A stretch of 64,000 nucleotides of DNA, from assembly GCA_028873795.1 (NCBI GenBank), contig JAPPNP010000027.1:23488-87487 (forward strand), given 5' to 3'. The notes beneath the pieces are model-generated. The model saw only the letters and a program-made list of their open reading frames with translations. It ran no database searches and was not told the origin of the DNA. The position numbers and the translations under genes are program-made. This stretch comes from Chloroflexota bacterium. Its GTDB lineage: Bacteria > Chloroflexota > UBA11872. Shown in pieces: positions 17,809 through 26,220 of the stretch. Position 1 is the stretch's first letter. Each line of letters starts with the position of its first letter.

Positions 17809-17990
17809 TCATTCCCGCGAAGGGAGACCTTTGCGCAACCACTCCGTCATTCCCGCGAAGAGCCTGCCACGTACTTGATACGGGGCGGGAATCCACCCTT
17901 CACTGAATCTGGGGGCGGATGGGGTTCGCCCGGTCTTCCTCAAGCTTGGCCGGGTTATGCAAAGGTCTCCGAAGGCGGGAATCCACCCCC
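17809..17990. repeat. REP palindrome split by an inserted inverted-repeat element
   Basis: The outer sequence is a copy of the 27-nt palindrome seen intact at 49412. The left half (CGTCATTCCCG) ends at 17817 and the right half (CGGGAATCCACCC) begins at 17976. Between them lies a 146-bp element flanked by CGAAGG on both sides, which is the loop sequence of the intact palindrome. This is direct evidence of insertion into the palindrome loop. Confidence 0.75.
17824..17969. mobile_element. MITE-like element with terminal inverted repeats and 6-bp target duplication
   Basis: The ends are GAGACCTTTGC and GCAAAGGTCTC, perfect 11-bp inverted repeats. The flanks carry CGAAGG at 17818-17823 and 17970-17975, a 6-bp target site duplication. 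Inside is another copy of the ATTCCCGC palindrome with an enlarged loop. It has no coding capacity, so a transposase encoded elsewhere must move it. A related, more diverged copy lies at 55073-55222. Confidence 0.7.
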
Positions 17991-18027
17991 TCCGGGGGCA
18001 GCCAACGAATCGACGTTGCCCACCTTT

Positions 18028-18045
18028 GTCAAGATTATTCTTGAC
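18028..18045. promoter_or_regulatory. Operator-like palindrome of the toxin-antitoxin operon
   Basis: GTCAAGA and TCTTGAC form a perfect 7-bp inverted repeat around TTAT, about 50 nt before the antitoxin start. The TTGACC within the right arm could serve as a -35 box, with CATGCT near 18064 as a weak -10. A promoter overlapped by a palindrome is the usual layout for antitoxin self-repression. Confidence 0.45.
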
Positions 18046-18082
18046 CGCCTGGACGTCTCGACGCATGCTGGAGCCATCTCTC

Positions 18083-18090
18083 AAGGAGGT
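18083..18090 (+). promoter_or_regulatory. Full-length Shine-Dalgarno of the antitoxin gene
   Basis: AAGGAGGT is a complete match to the 16S anti-Shine-Dalgarno. It sits 3 nt before ATG 18094 and 6 nt before ATG 18097, which favours the second ATG as the true start and predicts strong antitoxin translation. Confidence 0.6.
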
Positions 18091-18093
18091 TGA

Positions 18094-18327
18094 ATGATGG
18101 ACACGCCGCGCGTGAAGTTCTCCAGCCAGGCCGACCCCGAGTTGCTGACGGCGATGCGGCAGATCGCGCGCAGCGACGGCCGTCACTTCCAGGCCGTATT
18201 GGAAGACGCCATGAGCCACTACATCGAAAGCCGAGCGAACCAGCGTGTCCGTCCCGAGGTCATGGCGCACTTCCAGGCTAGCCTCGAGAAGAATCGGCGC
18301 CTTGGCGAGCTGCTGGGCAAGTCGTGA
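18094..18327 (+). CDS. Antitoxin, ribbon-helix-helix-like
   Basis: A 77-residue (or 76 from the second ATG) protein. The segment VKFSSQADPELLTAMRQIARSDGRHFQAVLEDAM has a short strand followed by two helices, as in ribbon-helix-helix DNA-binding antitoxins. The basic C-terminal half should contact the toxin. It overlaps the downstream toxin start by 4 nt (GTGA). The palindrome at 18028 is its likely operator. Confidence 0.7.
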   Translation: MMDTPRVKFSSQADPELLTAMRQIARSDGRHFQAVLEDAMSHYIESRANQRVRPEVMAHFQASLEKNRRLGELLGKS

Positions 18328-18710
18328 CCAGTGACTTCCCGACCGTCGAGGAAGTTGTGGCGATTCATGACATAGCCGTCGACGAGTTTGGCGGCTCCCT
18401 CGGGCTTCGCGATGCGGGCGCATTGGAGTCTGCCGTCATGCGCCCGCAGCTTGGCTACTACGACGGACTCCTCGACGAGGCCGCCGCACTCTTGGAAAGC
18501 CTGGCCATGAATCACCCATTCGTCGATGGCAACAAGCGCACGGCCTTCTTCGCAACCGACACATTCTTGCGCAAGAACGGCCGTTTCATCGATTGTGACA
18601 ACGATGAGGCCTACGCCTTCATCATGGGGTTGTTTGCCACAAACTCATTCCGCTTTGCCCAACTGCGTGAGTGGCTCGAAGAGAAGGTGAAGCCTCTCCC
18701 GGGGTCCTGA
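18324..18710 (+). CDS. doc: Death-on-curing (Doc/Fic) family toxin
   Basis: A 128-residue Fic-fold protein with the catalytic motif HPFVDGNKRTAF at about 64-75. Doc enzymes phosphorylate EF-Tu and Fic enzymes transfer AMP, so the reaction here is a kinase or AMP-transfer modification. The length and the N-terminal FPTVEEVVAIHDIAVDEFGG match the Doc family. It starts with GTG inside the antitoxin stop codon. The pair lies just downstream of a mobile repeat, as often found for such modules. Confidence 0.87.
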   Translation: MTSDFPTVEEVVAIHDIAVDEFGGSLGLRDAGALESAVMRPQLGYYDGLLDEAAALLESLAMNHPFVDGNKRTAFFATDTFLRKNGRFIDCDNDEAYAFIMGLFATNSFRFAQLREWLEEKVKPLPGS

Positions 18711-18789
18711 TGCCGTGCGACCGGCCGGACGGCGTGCCAAACACCTCTCGGTTCGGGCCGTTTTGTGAGACTCGGCTAAGTCGTTCCGC

Positions 18790-19959
18790 CTACCACCTGG
18801 AGGACTCTTCGGCGTAGACGTGGTCGGGCAAGCGGTAGGTGATGCCGGTCTCGTCAAAATTCGACACGTCCAGCAGGGCCGTCATCTGGTTCTCGTTGCG
18901 CAGACGACCTTTGAACAGCTTGGTCATGGCGCGGTTGTAACGATTCTGCATTCGGAACCACCATAGAACGCCAGGCGTCGGATACCGCGGATACTTGAGG
19001 TGGTCCGCGAGTTCGGTACCGATGAGCGCGCGCGACACCTGGAATATGTACCGGGCGAGCTTTTCGCGGTCGGCAGACTCGGTTATCCCGGCTATGAGCG
19101 GCGCTGAATTGACCAGCGAATGCGCCAGCGCAACGGACTCGTAGTCGGGATCGGGTTCGCATATTCCACCGATTGAAAATAGCTCTAGAGCGCCATTCTC
19201 GTCGCGAAACAGAATTGACTCAGGTATGCCCATTAGATATCCCGAGTAGCGCCAGACTTGCATAAAGCTGGCCCGCTCCTCGTCGTCGAATCGGGCCCCG
19301 AGGCTCTTCAAATGCTTCAGCAGTCGTGCCGAGAATGCGGTGATGGCATAGCCCACGTGCGCGGCGCTGACCGGCACTCCCCAAGCCTCAGTGTCCCAAT
19401 CGTCGGAACTACCCAAGAGCCGTCGGACCATGGCGTGAATGAGCCGAATGCGAACGGACAGTTTCCATCCGTCGCTATCCCGTTCCAGGCCGCCCGGAAA
19501 AAATATCTCGACCATATGGCGATTGTTCTGACGTAGCCGCCGCACGCCCTGATCCCGCAGCCGTCCCGTGATGAAGAATGACTTGGCGATGTTGGTGGAA
19601 AACCCCTCGACCAGCGTGCCGCCGACCATGGCTCCCAAGACCAGCTGTGAGTTCCTGTGGAACATTCGGACGCCAGGATCGAAGCCTGAGAAGTCGACCC
19701 AATCCGGCACGGCGGCACATGACTCGAAGAACTCCCGCAAGATTGCCGGGGCCTCACGCAGGGCGCGCTCGTCTCGCCCGTCCATACCGATTTGAATGAA
19801 CCGGCCCAGCTTGGCTTGCCCGAGGGGGGCGAGCTCGGCCATCAGCGCATCGGCTTCCGGGTCGCCAATGGCCGTATGCGCGATGTATTTGTCCGCGAGC
19901 TCGGGCGCGAGCTTGCGGGCTCTCGCATGACCGGCGTGGTAGTCGGAGGGGATGTCCAT
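18790..19959 (-). CDS. MpaB-type oxygenase (DUF2236 / rubber-oxygenase-like)
   Basis: A 389-residue member of the ER-bound oxygenase MpaB / latex-clearing protein family, thought to bind heme b. Features are AAVPDWVDF, the central VRIRLIHAMVRRLL helix with a histidine that is the likely heme ligand, and GVPVSAAHVGYAITAFS. Family members cleave C=C bonds in isoprenoid chains, but many have unknown substrates. The gene follows the MMPL transporter gene by 45 nt on the same strand, so a shared transcript is likely and the two may act on one lipid. Confidence 0.8.
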   Translation of the reverse strand: MDIPSDYHAGHARARKLAPELADKYIAHTAIGDPEADALMAELAPLGQAKLGRFIQIGMDGRDERALREAPAILREFFESCAAVPDWVDFSGFDPGVRMFHRNSQLVLGAMVGGTLVEGFSTNIAKSFFITGRLRDQGVRRLRQNNRHMVEIFFPGGLERDSDGWKLSVRIRLIHAMVRRLLGSSDDWDTEAWGVPVSAAHVGYAITAFSARLLKHLKSLGARFDDEERASFMQVWRYSGYLMGIPESILFRDENGALELFSIGGICEPDPDYESVALAHSLVNSAPLIAGITESADREKLARYIFQVSRALIGTELADHLKYPRYPTPGVLWWFRMQNRYNRAMTKLFKGRLRNENQMTALLDVSNFDETGITYRLPDHVYAEESSRW

Positions 19960-20004
19960 TAGCGCAAATGTCTCAGCGTCAACCCGGGTCCGGCCTGGGG
20001 AAGC

Positions 20005-22284
20005 TCACCCCTCTTCGGCTTCGACTCGCAGGTCTGGTAGCCACCGCAGCCACGACGGCAAATACCAGTTGCCCCGGCCGAGCACTGCCATGCTTGCCGG
20101 CACCAAGACCGAGCGCACCAGCGTCGCGTCCAACAGCACCGCCACGGCCAATCCGAACCCAACGAGCTGGTTGACGATGGTCTCGCCGGCGGCAAACGCC
20201 CCGAATACGGCAACCATAATCAGGGCGGCGCCAGTGATCATGCGTCCGGTGGACTCGAGGCCGTATGCCACGGCTTGCAGGTTGTCTTGGGACTCGTCGT
20301 AGCGTTCGCGGATGCGGCTGAGCAGGAAGACGTGGTAGTCCATCGAGAGCCCAAAGAGGATGGAAAACAGGAACAGAGGGATCCACGCGTCAATGACCTC
20401 CGCTTCCTGGAATCCCAGCAGATCCCGGCCAATTCCCCGCTGGAATACCAGTACTAGCAGACCGTATGCGGTGCCCACGGAGAGCAGATTCATGATGATG
20501 GCTTTGAGCGGAATTACGATCGAGCGGAAGACCAGCATCAAGATGATGAAGCTGGAGCCGAGCACGAATGCAAAGACGATGGGCGTAAAGACATCCACAA
20601 TGCCGAAGAAGTCGGCGGCTTCGGCGGTCGCGCCTCCGACGTAGACCTCGGCGGGCACGCCGTCGAACGCCTCGGCCACGTGCACGTCGCGAATCGTCGC
20701 CATCTTTTCGGTCGCCGCGCGGCTGTTTGGCTTCCCTGGGAAGGGCAGCGTCAATAGCGCCAGATCGCCGGCGGCGTTGACTTCTGGCTCCTCGGGCGGG
20801 ATCGGAAAGGTGGGGTCTGCCGCCAGCGACTGTCTGAGGCGCGCGATTGCCGCCTGCACCGCCGGACTGCCGATGTCTCCGTCGACGACGATCTCGGCGG
20901 GACTCAAGAGCCCGGCTGGACTAACGTCCCCGACCGAGAACTCCTCCTCGAAGACGATAAACGCCTCCCGGGTCTGCGCGCGCTCGGGAAAGCTGTTGAC
21001 GTCGTTGAGCCCGGTTTGGATGCCGAAATAGAAGGACGTCAGCACGATCATTGGAACACCGATGATCAGGATGCTGACGACGGGGAAGCGTGTGACGGCG
21101 CGCGTGATCGTTATCCAGAATCCGCGCCCGGTCGTCTCGGTATTCCGCAACGAGAATCGCGAAAGGAAGGGAATGGTCAGGAAGTCCACCCGTGGTCCGA
21201 GAACTGCCAGCAGCGCCGGCAGCAGCGTGAGCGTCGCGGCGAGGGCGGTGACCACCACCAGAATGGCGCCCAATCCCAGCGACTGGAAGAACGACACCGG
21301 AACGATGAACATGCCAATCAGGGCGATGACGACGGTCGTGCCGCTGAAGAGCACGGTGCGACCCGCCGTGTCCCCCGCTTTGGCCACGGCCTCAAACGTG
21401 TCCAGCCCTTTGCTCAGCTCTTCTCTGAATCTGGACACGATCAGCAGCGAGTAGTCGATGCCCACCGCCAGGCCGATCATCGTGATGATCATGGTGACGA
21501 AGAAGATCAGCTCGAAGGCCTGGCCGATTACTCCCACGGCGGCAAGGGCCATGCCGATCGCGACGATGGCCATGCCGAGCGGCAGAAGGGTCGCCGCCAC
21601 GGCGCCGAAGAGCACCAGCAGGATGATCAGCGCGATGGGAACGCCGAAGCGCTCTCCTTGCTCCAGGTCATGCGCGCTCAGCTCGTTGTTCTCGAAGGCC
21701 ACACTGGCGTCGCCCCCGATCAGCACGCGGAAGTCATCCGCCGCGTTGGCTTTATCGACGACGTGGATCAGCTCCTCGACGTTCGCCGTGGCTTCGTCCG
21801 TATCGCCGGCCAGCGTGTAGTGCATCAGCACGGTCCGCTGGCTGCCGGAAACCAGAATCGAAAGCAATTGCTGGAGCTGTTCCGGAGGAATGAGGGTGCT
21901 CAGGGCGAGAGCCTGATAGTAGTGGGAGAACGGCTGTCCACCTACCTGCTGTCCGTCTATCCCTCCGGAAATTATCTCCGGGCCTAGCGCGGTGATATTC
22001 TGATGAACTTGATCCACTTTCGCGCGAAATTCTGCATCGTCTACAGTCAAAGTATTCGACTGCACGATAACGATCTCGGCCAGCGCCTTAGGGCCCCGCA
22101 AGCGCTCTTCAAGCAACGCGGCAGCGCGCTCCGATTCGTACCGGTCTGCCAGCCGCAAATCAGTGGTCGTGGCACTGGCCAATAGCGCCTGAACCAGCCC
22201 GAGCGCAACTAGGGCTAGAACGCCCCAAATCCCGATGGTAACCCAGGGTCTTCGCGCGCTGATTCGAGCGAGGGTTTCAGTCAC
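20005..22284 (-). CDS. MMPL family (RND superfamily) membrane transporter
   Basis: A 759-residue integral membrane protein with two repeats of an RND-type architecture. Each has one membrane helix, a large extracytoplasmic loop and five further helices. The repeat motifs VGIDYSLLIVSRFREEL and SMDYHVFLLSRIRERYDES carry the conserved Asp-Tyr pairs used in proton-driven transport. MMPL proteins export lipids or hopanoids in actinobacteria and other groups. The start is a GTG with a GAGGG site upstream. Two GCGACCAGCGA direct repeats lie about 150-190 nt before the start. Confidence 0.9.
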   Translation of the reverse strand: MTETLARISARRPWVTIGIWGVLALVALGLVQALLASATTTDLRLADRYESERAAALLEERLRGPKALAEIVIVQSNTLTVDDAEFRAKVDQVHQNITALGPEIISGGIDGQQVGGQPFSHYYQALALSTLIPPEQLQQLLSILVSGSQRTVLMHYTLAGDTDEATANVEELIHVVDKANAADDFRVLIGGDASVAFENNELSAHDLEQGERFGVPIALIILLVLFGAVAATLLPLGMAIVAIGMALAAVGVIGQAFELIFFVTMIITMIGLAVGIDYSLLIVSRFREELSKGLDTFEAVAKAGDTAGRTVLFSGTTVVIALIGMFIVPVSFFQSLGLGAILVVVTALAATLTLLPALLAVLGPRVDFLTIPFLSRFSLRNTETTGRGFWITITRAVTRFPVVSILIIGVPMIVLTSFYFGIQTGLNDVNSFPERAQTREAFIVFEEEFSVGDVSPAGLLSPAEIVVDGDIGSPAVQAAIARLRQSLAADPTFPIPPEEPEVNAAGDLALLTLPFPGKPNSRAATEKMATIRDVHVAEAFDGVPAEVYVGGATAEAADFFGIVDVFTPIVFAFVLGSSFIILMLVFRSIVIPLKAIIMNLLSVGTAYGLLVLVFQRGIGRDLLGFQEAEVIDAWIPLFLFSILFGLSMDYHVFLLSRIRERYDESQDNLQAVAYGLESTGRMITGAALIMVAVFGAFAAGETIVNQLVGFGLAVAVLLDATLVRSVLVPASMAVLGRGNWYLPSWLRWLPDLRVEAEEG

Positions 22285-22429
22285 GTTGGAGCCCTCTTAA
22301 ATTACGATTTGCGCCGGACGTGGCGCGATGCGGCTTGGCGGTCGGAGCCAGGTTGGGCGACTTTACCATAGAGCTGTCGGCCGCAGGCTCGGCACCTGCT
22401 CGATTAGCGTCGGTCGATTGAACACGGGG

Positions 22430-22477
22430 GCGACCAGCGACCGCTCGCTGCGTCGAGATTGAAAGTGCGACCAGCGA
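22430..22477. repeat. Short direct repeats upstream of the MMPL gene
   Basis: GCGACCAGCGA occurs at 22430-22440 and again at 22467-22477, a spacing of 37 nt. They lie between tRNA-Val and the MMPL gene. They may be regulator sites or chance; no further copy was noticed. Confidence 0.3.
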
Positions 22478-22530
22478 TTGTCGAGTTTTCCGGCCTGAGG
22501 GCGATGCCGGAATAGGGGACGGCGTCCCGG

Positions 22531-22604
22531 TGGGCGCGATAGGACTCGAACCTATGGCCTCGCGGATGTGAACCGCGCGCTCTGACCAGCTGAGCTACGC
22601 GCCC
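22531..22604 (-). tRNA. tRNA-Val (anticodon CAC)
   Basis: A full cloverleaf reads on the minus strand: acceptor GGGCGCG/CGCGCCC, D arm GCTC/GAGC, anticodon stem CGCGG/CCGCG with loop TTCACAT, and T arm ATAGG TTCGAGT CCTAT. The anticodon CAC reads GTG codons. The 3' CCA is not encoded. Confidence 0.95.
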
Positions 22605-22613
22605 GAGGGCTTG

Positions 22614-23903
22614 TCATGGTATCAGCGCCGCCGGTCGCGACAGCAGCAGCATTTCACGCTCGTCAAGGGCGATCACGGACACGGCATCGCCGGCTTGGAT
22701 CGCGGCCCCCTCGGGTATCACGGCCAGGCCGTTGCCTTCGGTCATCGAGGTCAGGCGGAAGGAATCTTGCTCACCCGCCGGGGCGCAAACGAGCTCGTCG
22801 CCATCGCGCCGCACGGTCACCCGCACGTAGGTGCGCTTGCCGGCGGAGCTGCGCATAGGTTCGAGGGCGCGGGGTCGAACCATGGGATTCTCCAGCCGCG
22901 TGTGCCCCATCAGCTTGAGCAACGCGGGCCGCACGAACAACTCGAAGCAGACCATGCTCGACACGGGGTTCCCGGGCAAACCGATCACCGGCGTTTCATC
23001 GATCTCGCCGAAAGCCAGCGGCTTACCGGGGCGCATGTTGATCTGCCAAAAGTCCATCCGGCCGGCTGAGGCGATCACGTTGCGCACGAGATCGTAGTCA
23101 CCCATGGACACGCCGCCGATCGTGACCAGGAGGTCGGCATTCCGCCCGTGCCGAATGGCGGCGCGCAGACCGGCCTCGGTGTCGGGGGCGATTGGAAGCC
23201 GCTCGGCGGTCGCGCCGTAGCGCCTCGCGAGAGCGGTCAGGCCCCAGGCATTGCTATTGCGCACCTGTCCGGGGGCGATGGGATCACCGACCTCGACGAT
23301 CTCATCTCCCGTCGGCAGGATCGCCACTCGGGCGCGCGGATGGACCCGAACCTCGGTGACGTCCACCGAAGCCAGCACGCCGATGTGGGCCGCATCCAGC
23401 ACGCGGCCCTCTGGGGCGACGACATCGCCCTCGGCCACATCGCCCCCGCGCCGCCGAATGTTCTCACCGATATCTGCCGCCTCCAGGACCTGCACGTGAC
23501 CATCGCCCGTCCCCGGCCTCTGCGCCCAGTGCACACCATCCGTGTCCTCGAACGGAAGCACGGCATCGGCGCCCGGCGGAATGGGTGCTCCGGTCATGAT
23601 TCGCGCCGCGGTTCCGGCCTGGAGGTGCACCTCGCCGGCGCTGCCAGCGGCCACCTCACCGACCACACGCAGTGACACGCCGGCGTCCGCCCTCGCGCCA
23701 TCCACGTCCGCCGCCCGCAGCGCATAGCCGTCGAACGCCGAATTGTCGAATCCGGGCACGTCGACCTGGGACGTCACGTCTTCGGCGGTCACCAGCCCAT
23801 GCGCGTCGGCGAGACCAGTCGAGACTGGGGCCAACGGCGTCACGGACGCCAGGATGCGCTCGCGCGCCTCGTCAACGGACAGGAACGTGTCGGTGCCGGC
23901 CAC
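22614..23903 (-). CDS. moeA: Molybdopterin molybdenumtransferase MoeA
   Basis: Inserts molybdate into adenylated molybdopterin, the last step of molybdenum cofactor synthesis. The protein of 429 residues has FDNSAFDGYAL, MTGAPIPPGADAVLP, the PTGDEIVE motif, and GGVSMGDYDLV followed by NMRPGKPLAFG, all in the family order. The frame is open upstream to 24062, but that part overlaps the divergent archease gene. GTG 23903 fits the family start (GTDTFLSVDEARERI). It lies 9 nt downstream of tRNA-Val on the opposite gene order. Confidence 0.92.
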   Translation of the reverse strand: MAGTDTFLSVDEARERILASVTPLAPVSTGLADAHGLVTAEDVTSQVDVPGFDNSAFDGYALRAADVDGARADAGVSLRVVGEVAAGSAGEVHLQAGTAARIMTGAPIPPGADAVLPFEDTDGVHWAQRPGTGDGHVQVLEAADIGENIRRRGGDVAEGDVVAPEGRVLDAAHIGVLASVDVTEVRVHPRARVAILPTGDEIVEVGDPIAPGQVRNSNAWGLTALARRYGATAERLPIAPDTEAGLRAAIRHGRNADLLVTIGGVSMGDYDLVRNVIASAGRMDFWQINMRPGKPLAFGEIDETPVIGLPGNPVSSMVCFELFVRPALLKLMGHTRLENPMVRPRALEPMRSSAGKRTYVRVTVRRDGDELVCAPAGEQDSFRLTSMTEGNGLAVIPEGAAIQAGDAVSVIALDEREMLLLSRPAALIP

Positions 23904-23980
23904 TTTCAGAGCGCTCGCTGCGTGCGGTGGCGTCCAGTCTAACCCCGGCGCCTCGCCTATCCTTGGTTTAAGGAGCTCAC

Positions 23981-24418
23981 ATGCCGGGCAACCCACAATG
24001 CAGGCGCGGCCATGCCACCTTCGATCACACGGCCGATGTCGGGCTCGAAGCGTGGGGCGCAACGTCCGGCGAGGCGCTCGCCGAGGCTGGATTGGGCCTT
24101 CAAGGCATCATGCTGCACGCTGGCTCGGTACGGTCCAGCGACGCACGCATGTTCCGCGTCTCGGCAGACGATGCGGCGGCGCTGGTGGTCGCCTGGCTTA
24201 GCGAGTTGCTCTACGCCTTTGAAACCGACGGCTGGCTGTCGGCGAGTCTGGACGTTGCCGTCAACGACCAGTGCCGGCTCTCCGCCACCGCCCGTGGCGA
24301 GACATTCGACGAGAGGCGGCACGTACTCGGCGTGGGAGTGAAAGCCGTGAGCTACCACGATTTGGAAGTCCGGGGCGATGCGGACGCGGTGCGCATCCGG
24401 GTGATTCTAGATGTCTAG
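23981..24418 (+). CDS. Archease
   Basis: Small activator of RtcB RNA ligase, 145 residues; it speeds guanylation and multiple turnover of the ligase. Typical elements are FDHTADVGLEAWG at the N-terminus, a calcium-binding acidic set, AWLSELLYAFETDGWL, and KAVSYHDLEV near the C-terminus. An AAGGAG site lies 5 nt before the ATG. The gene is followed 12 nt later by rtcB, the expected partner, so an operon is likely. Confidence 0.92.
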   Translation: MPGNPQCRRGHATFDHTADVGLEAWGATSGEALAEAGLGLQGIMLHAGSVRSSDARMFRVSADDAAALVVAWLSELLYAFETDGWLSASLDVAVNDQCRLSATARGETFDERRHVLGVGVKAVSYHDLEVRGDADAVRIRVILDV

Positions 24419-24430
24419 CGTGAGATATCG

Positions 24431-25945
24431 ATGAGCGCGTCACGCCGCAAGAAGCATTCGCGTGGCCGTGGGTCGGGGCCGCCGGCATCCGGCCCCGACG
24501 CGTCGCAACTCGAGCGCCTCGACCAGTTCCGCTGGCAGATCCCGACCAGCTACAAGGCCGGCATGCGGGTTCCGGGGGTCATTTACTCGTCCGAAACCAT
24601 GCTGCCAACCGTGCTTTCCGACAAGCCGCTGGAGCAGCTGGCCAACGTTTCGTTCTTGCCCGGGATCGTTGGTCACGCCCTGGCCATGCCGGACGTGCAT
24701 TGGGGCTATGGGTTTCCCGTCGGGGGCGTGGCGGCGACGGATGTGCGCGACGGCGTGATTTCTCCCGGCGGCATCGGCTTCGACATCAACTGCGGCGTAC
24801 GCCTGATTCGCACCAACCTCACCGAGAAGGAGCTGCGTCCCAGGCTCAAGGAAGCGCTGGACGCACTGTTCCGCGCCGTGCCCGCCGGCATGGGGACCAA
24901 GGGCCGCATCCGGCTGACGCGCAAGAATATGGATCGGGTGCTGCGCCGGGGCGCCGCGTGGGCCGTCGACCAGGGCCTCGGCTGGCCCGAGGACCTCGAG
25001 GTCGCCGAGGAGCGCGGGACGCTCGCCGGCGCCGACCCCAACGCGGTTTCGGCCCGTGCCAAGGAGCGTGGCGCGGGCCAACTCGGCACCTTGGGCTCGG
25101 GCAATCACTTTCTTGAGCTGCAGGCCGTCGACGAGGTATTCGACGCACCCACCGCGGCGGCTCTTGGCATCGAGCAACCGGGAACCATCGTCGTGTTCCT
25201 GCACACCGGATCACGTGGCTGTGGTCACCAGATCTGCCAGGACTACTTGCAGACGTTCGCCCAAGCACCGGCCAGCCGCTCGATCCAGCTACCCGATCGC
25301 CAGCTGGCCTGCGCCCCGCTGCGCTCGCCGGAAGGCCGGGACTACCTGGCGGCCATGGCATGCGGCGCGAACTTTGCCTGGGCCAACCGGCAGGCCATCA
25401 CGCACTGGACGCGGGAGGCTCTCGCGGGCGTGTTTGGCCGGTCGTCGCGCGCGCTTGGGATGGACGTGGTGTACGACGTGGCACACAACATCGCCAAGAT
25501 CGAGGAGCACGTCGTGGATGGGCAGACGCGTCGCGTATGCGTCCACCGCAAGGGCGCCACGCGCGCCTTCCCACCCGGGCACCCTGAGCTTCCGGCCAAG
25601 TATCAAGACGTTGGGCAACCCGTATTCATCCCGGGCGACATGGGACGTGCGTCATTCGTGGCCGTCGGCACCGAGGGCGCCATGGAGCAGTCATTCGGTT
25701 CCACCTGTCACGGTGCCGGCCGCGCGCTCAGCCGTTCGGCGGCGCGCCGACAGCTCCGGGGGGTGAACATGGTCGAGCGCCTTGCAGCCATGGGCGTTGG
25801 CGTTCGCGCGCGCAACGCCCGCTTGCTCAGCGAGGAGGCTCCCGACGCCTACAAGAATGTGGCCGATGTAACCGCCATCACCCATGGCGCGGGCATCTCG
25901 CGCAACGTGGCCCGACTCCGGCCAGTGGGTGTGATCAAGGGGTAG
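24431..25945 (+). CDS. rtcB: RtcB-type 3'-phosphate/5'-hydroxyl RNA ligase
   Basis: GTP- and Mn-dependent RNA ligase that seals 2',3'-cyclic phosphate or 3'-phosphate ends to 5'-OH ends, in tRNA repair or splicing. The 504 residues contain MPDVHWGYGFPVGGVAA, the metal-site motif FDINCGVRLIRTN, GTLGSGNHFLE, HTGSRGCGHQI, HRKGATRAFPPGH, and FGSTCHGAGRALSR with the guanylated histidine. The N-terminal 30 residues are a basic extension. It forms an archease-rtcB operon. No rtcA or rtcR was seen. Confidence 0.95.
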   Translation: MSASRRKKHSRGRGSGPPASGPDASQLERLDQFRWQIPTSYKAGMRVPGVIYSSETMLPTVLSDKPLEQLANVSFLPGIVGHALAMPDVHWGYGFPVGGVAATDVRDGVISPGGIGFDINCGVRLIRTNLTEKELRPRLKEALDALFRAVPAGMGTKGRIRLTRKNMDRVLRRGAAWAVDQGLGWPEDLEVAEERGTLAGADPNAVSARAKERGAGQLGTLGSGNHFLELQAVDEVFDAPTAAALGIEQPGTIVVFLHTGSRGCGHQICQDYLQTFAQAPASRSIQLPDRQLACAPLRSPEGRDYLAAMACGANFAWANRQAITHWTREALAGVFGRSSRALGMDVVYDVAHNIAKIEEHVVDGQTRRVCVHRKGATRAFPPGHPELPAKYQDVGQPVFIPGDMGRASFVAVGTEGAMEQSFGSTCHGAGRALSRSAARRQLRGVNMVERLAAMGVGVRARNARLLSEEAPDAYKNVADVTAITHGAGISRNVARLRPVGVIKG

Positions 25946-26084
25946 ATTCGGACACCCGTCGGGCGACGCGGACGCGCCGCCGGCAGGTTGGCGGCAATGT
26001 CACATTGCCGCAATTCGGCACGTCAAATCGCCAATGTCCTTTGTTATAGTCGGAAGTAGCGGACCAGGGCGAAGGTGCTTTCAC

Positions 26085-26198
26085 ATGCTCAAACGCATCG
26101 GTATTCTCACGGCGATCGTTGGGGTGATCGCGGTGGCGTTCCGGGCAATCCGGAAGATCATGGGCGGAGGAGAAGCCGAAGAGGCCGCCGAGGGCTAG
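26085..26198 (+). CDS. Small membrane peptide, 37 residues
   Basis: The ORF encodes one hydrophobic helix (about ILTAIVGVIAVAF) with a basic segment RAIRKIMGGG and an acidic tail EAEEAAEG. An AAGGTG ribosome site lies 9 nt before the ATG, and TATAGT at 26046 could be a -10 box. It is followed by a hairpin at 26221. The layout of promoter, ribosome site, short membrane peptide and hairpin supports a real gene, but no family is recognised. Confidence 0.5.
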   Translation: MLKRIGILTAIVGVIAVAFRAIRKIMGGGEAEEAAEG

Positions 26199-26220
26199 TC
26201 CTCGCCGGCCACAGCGATAT

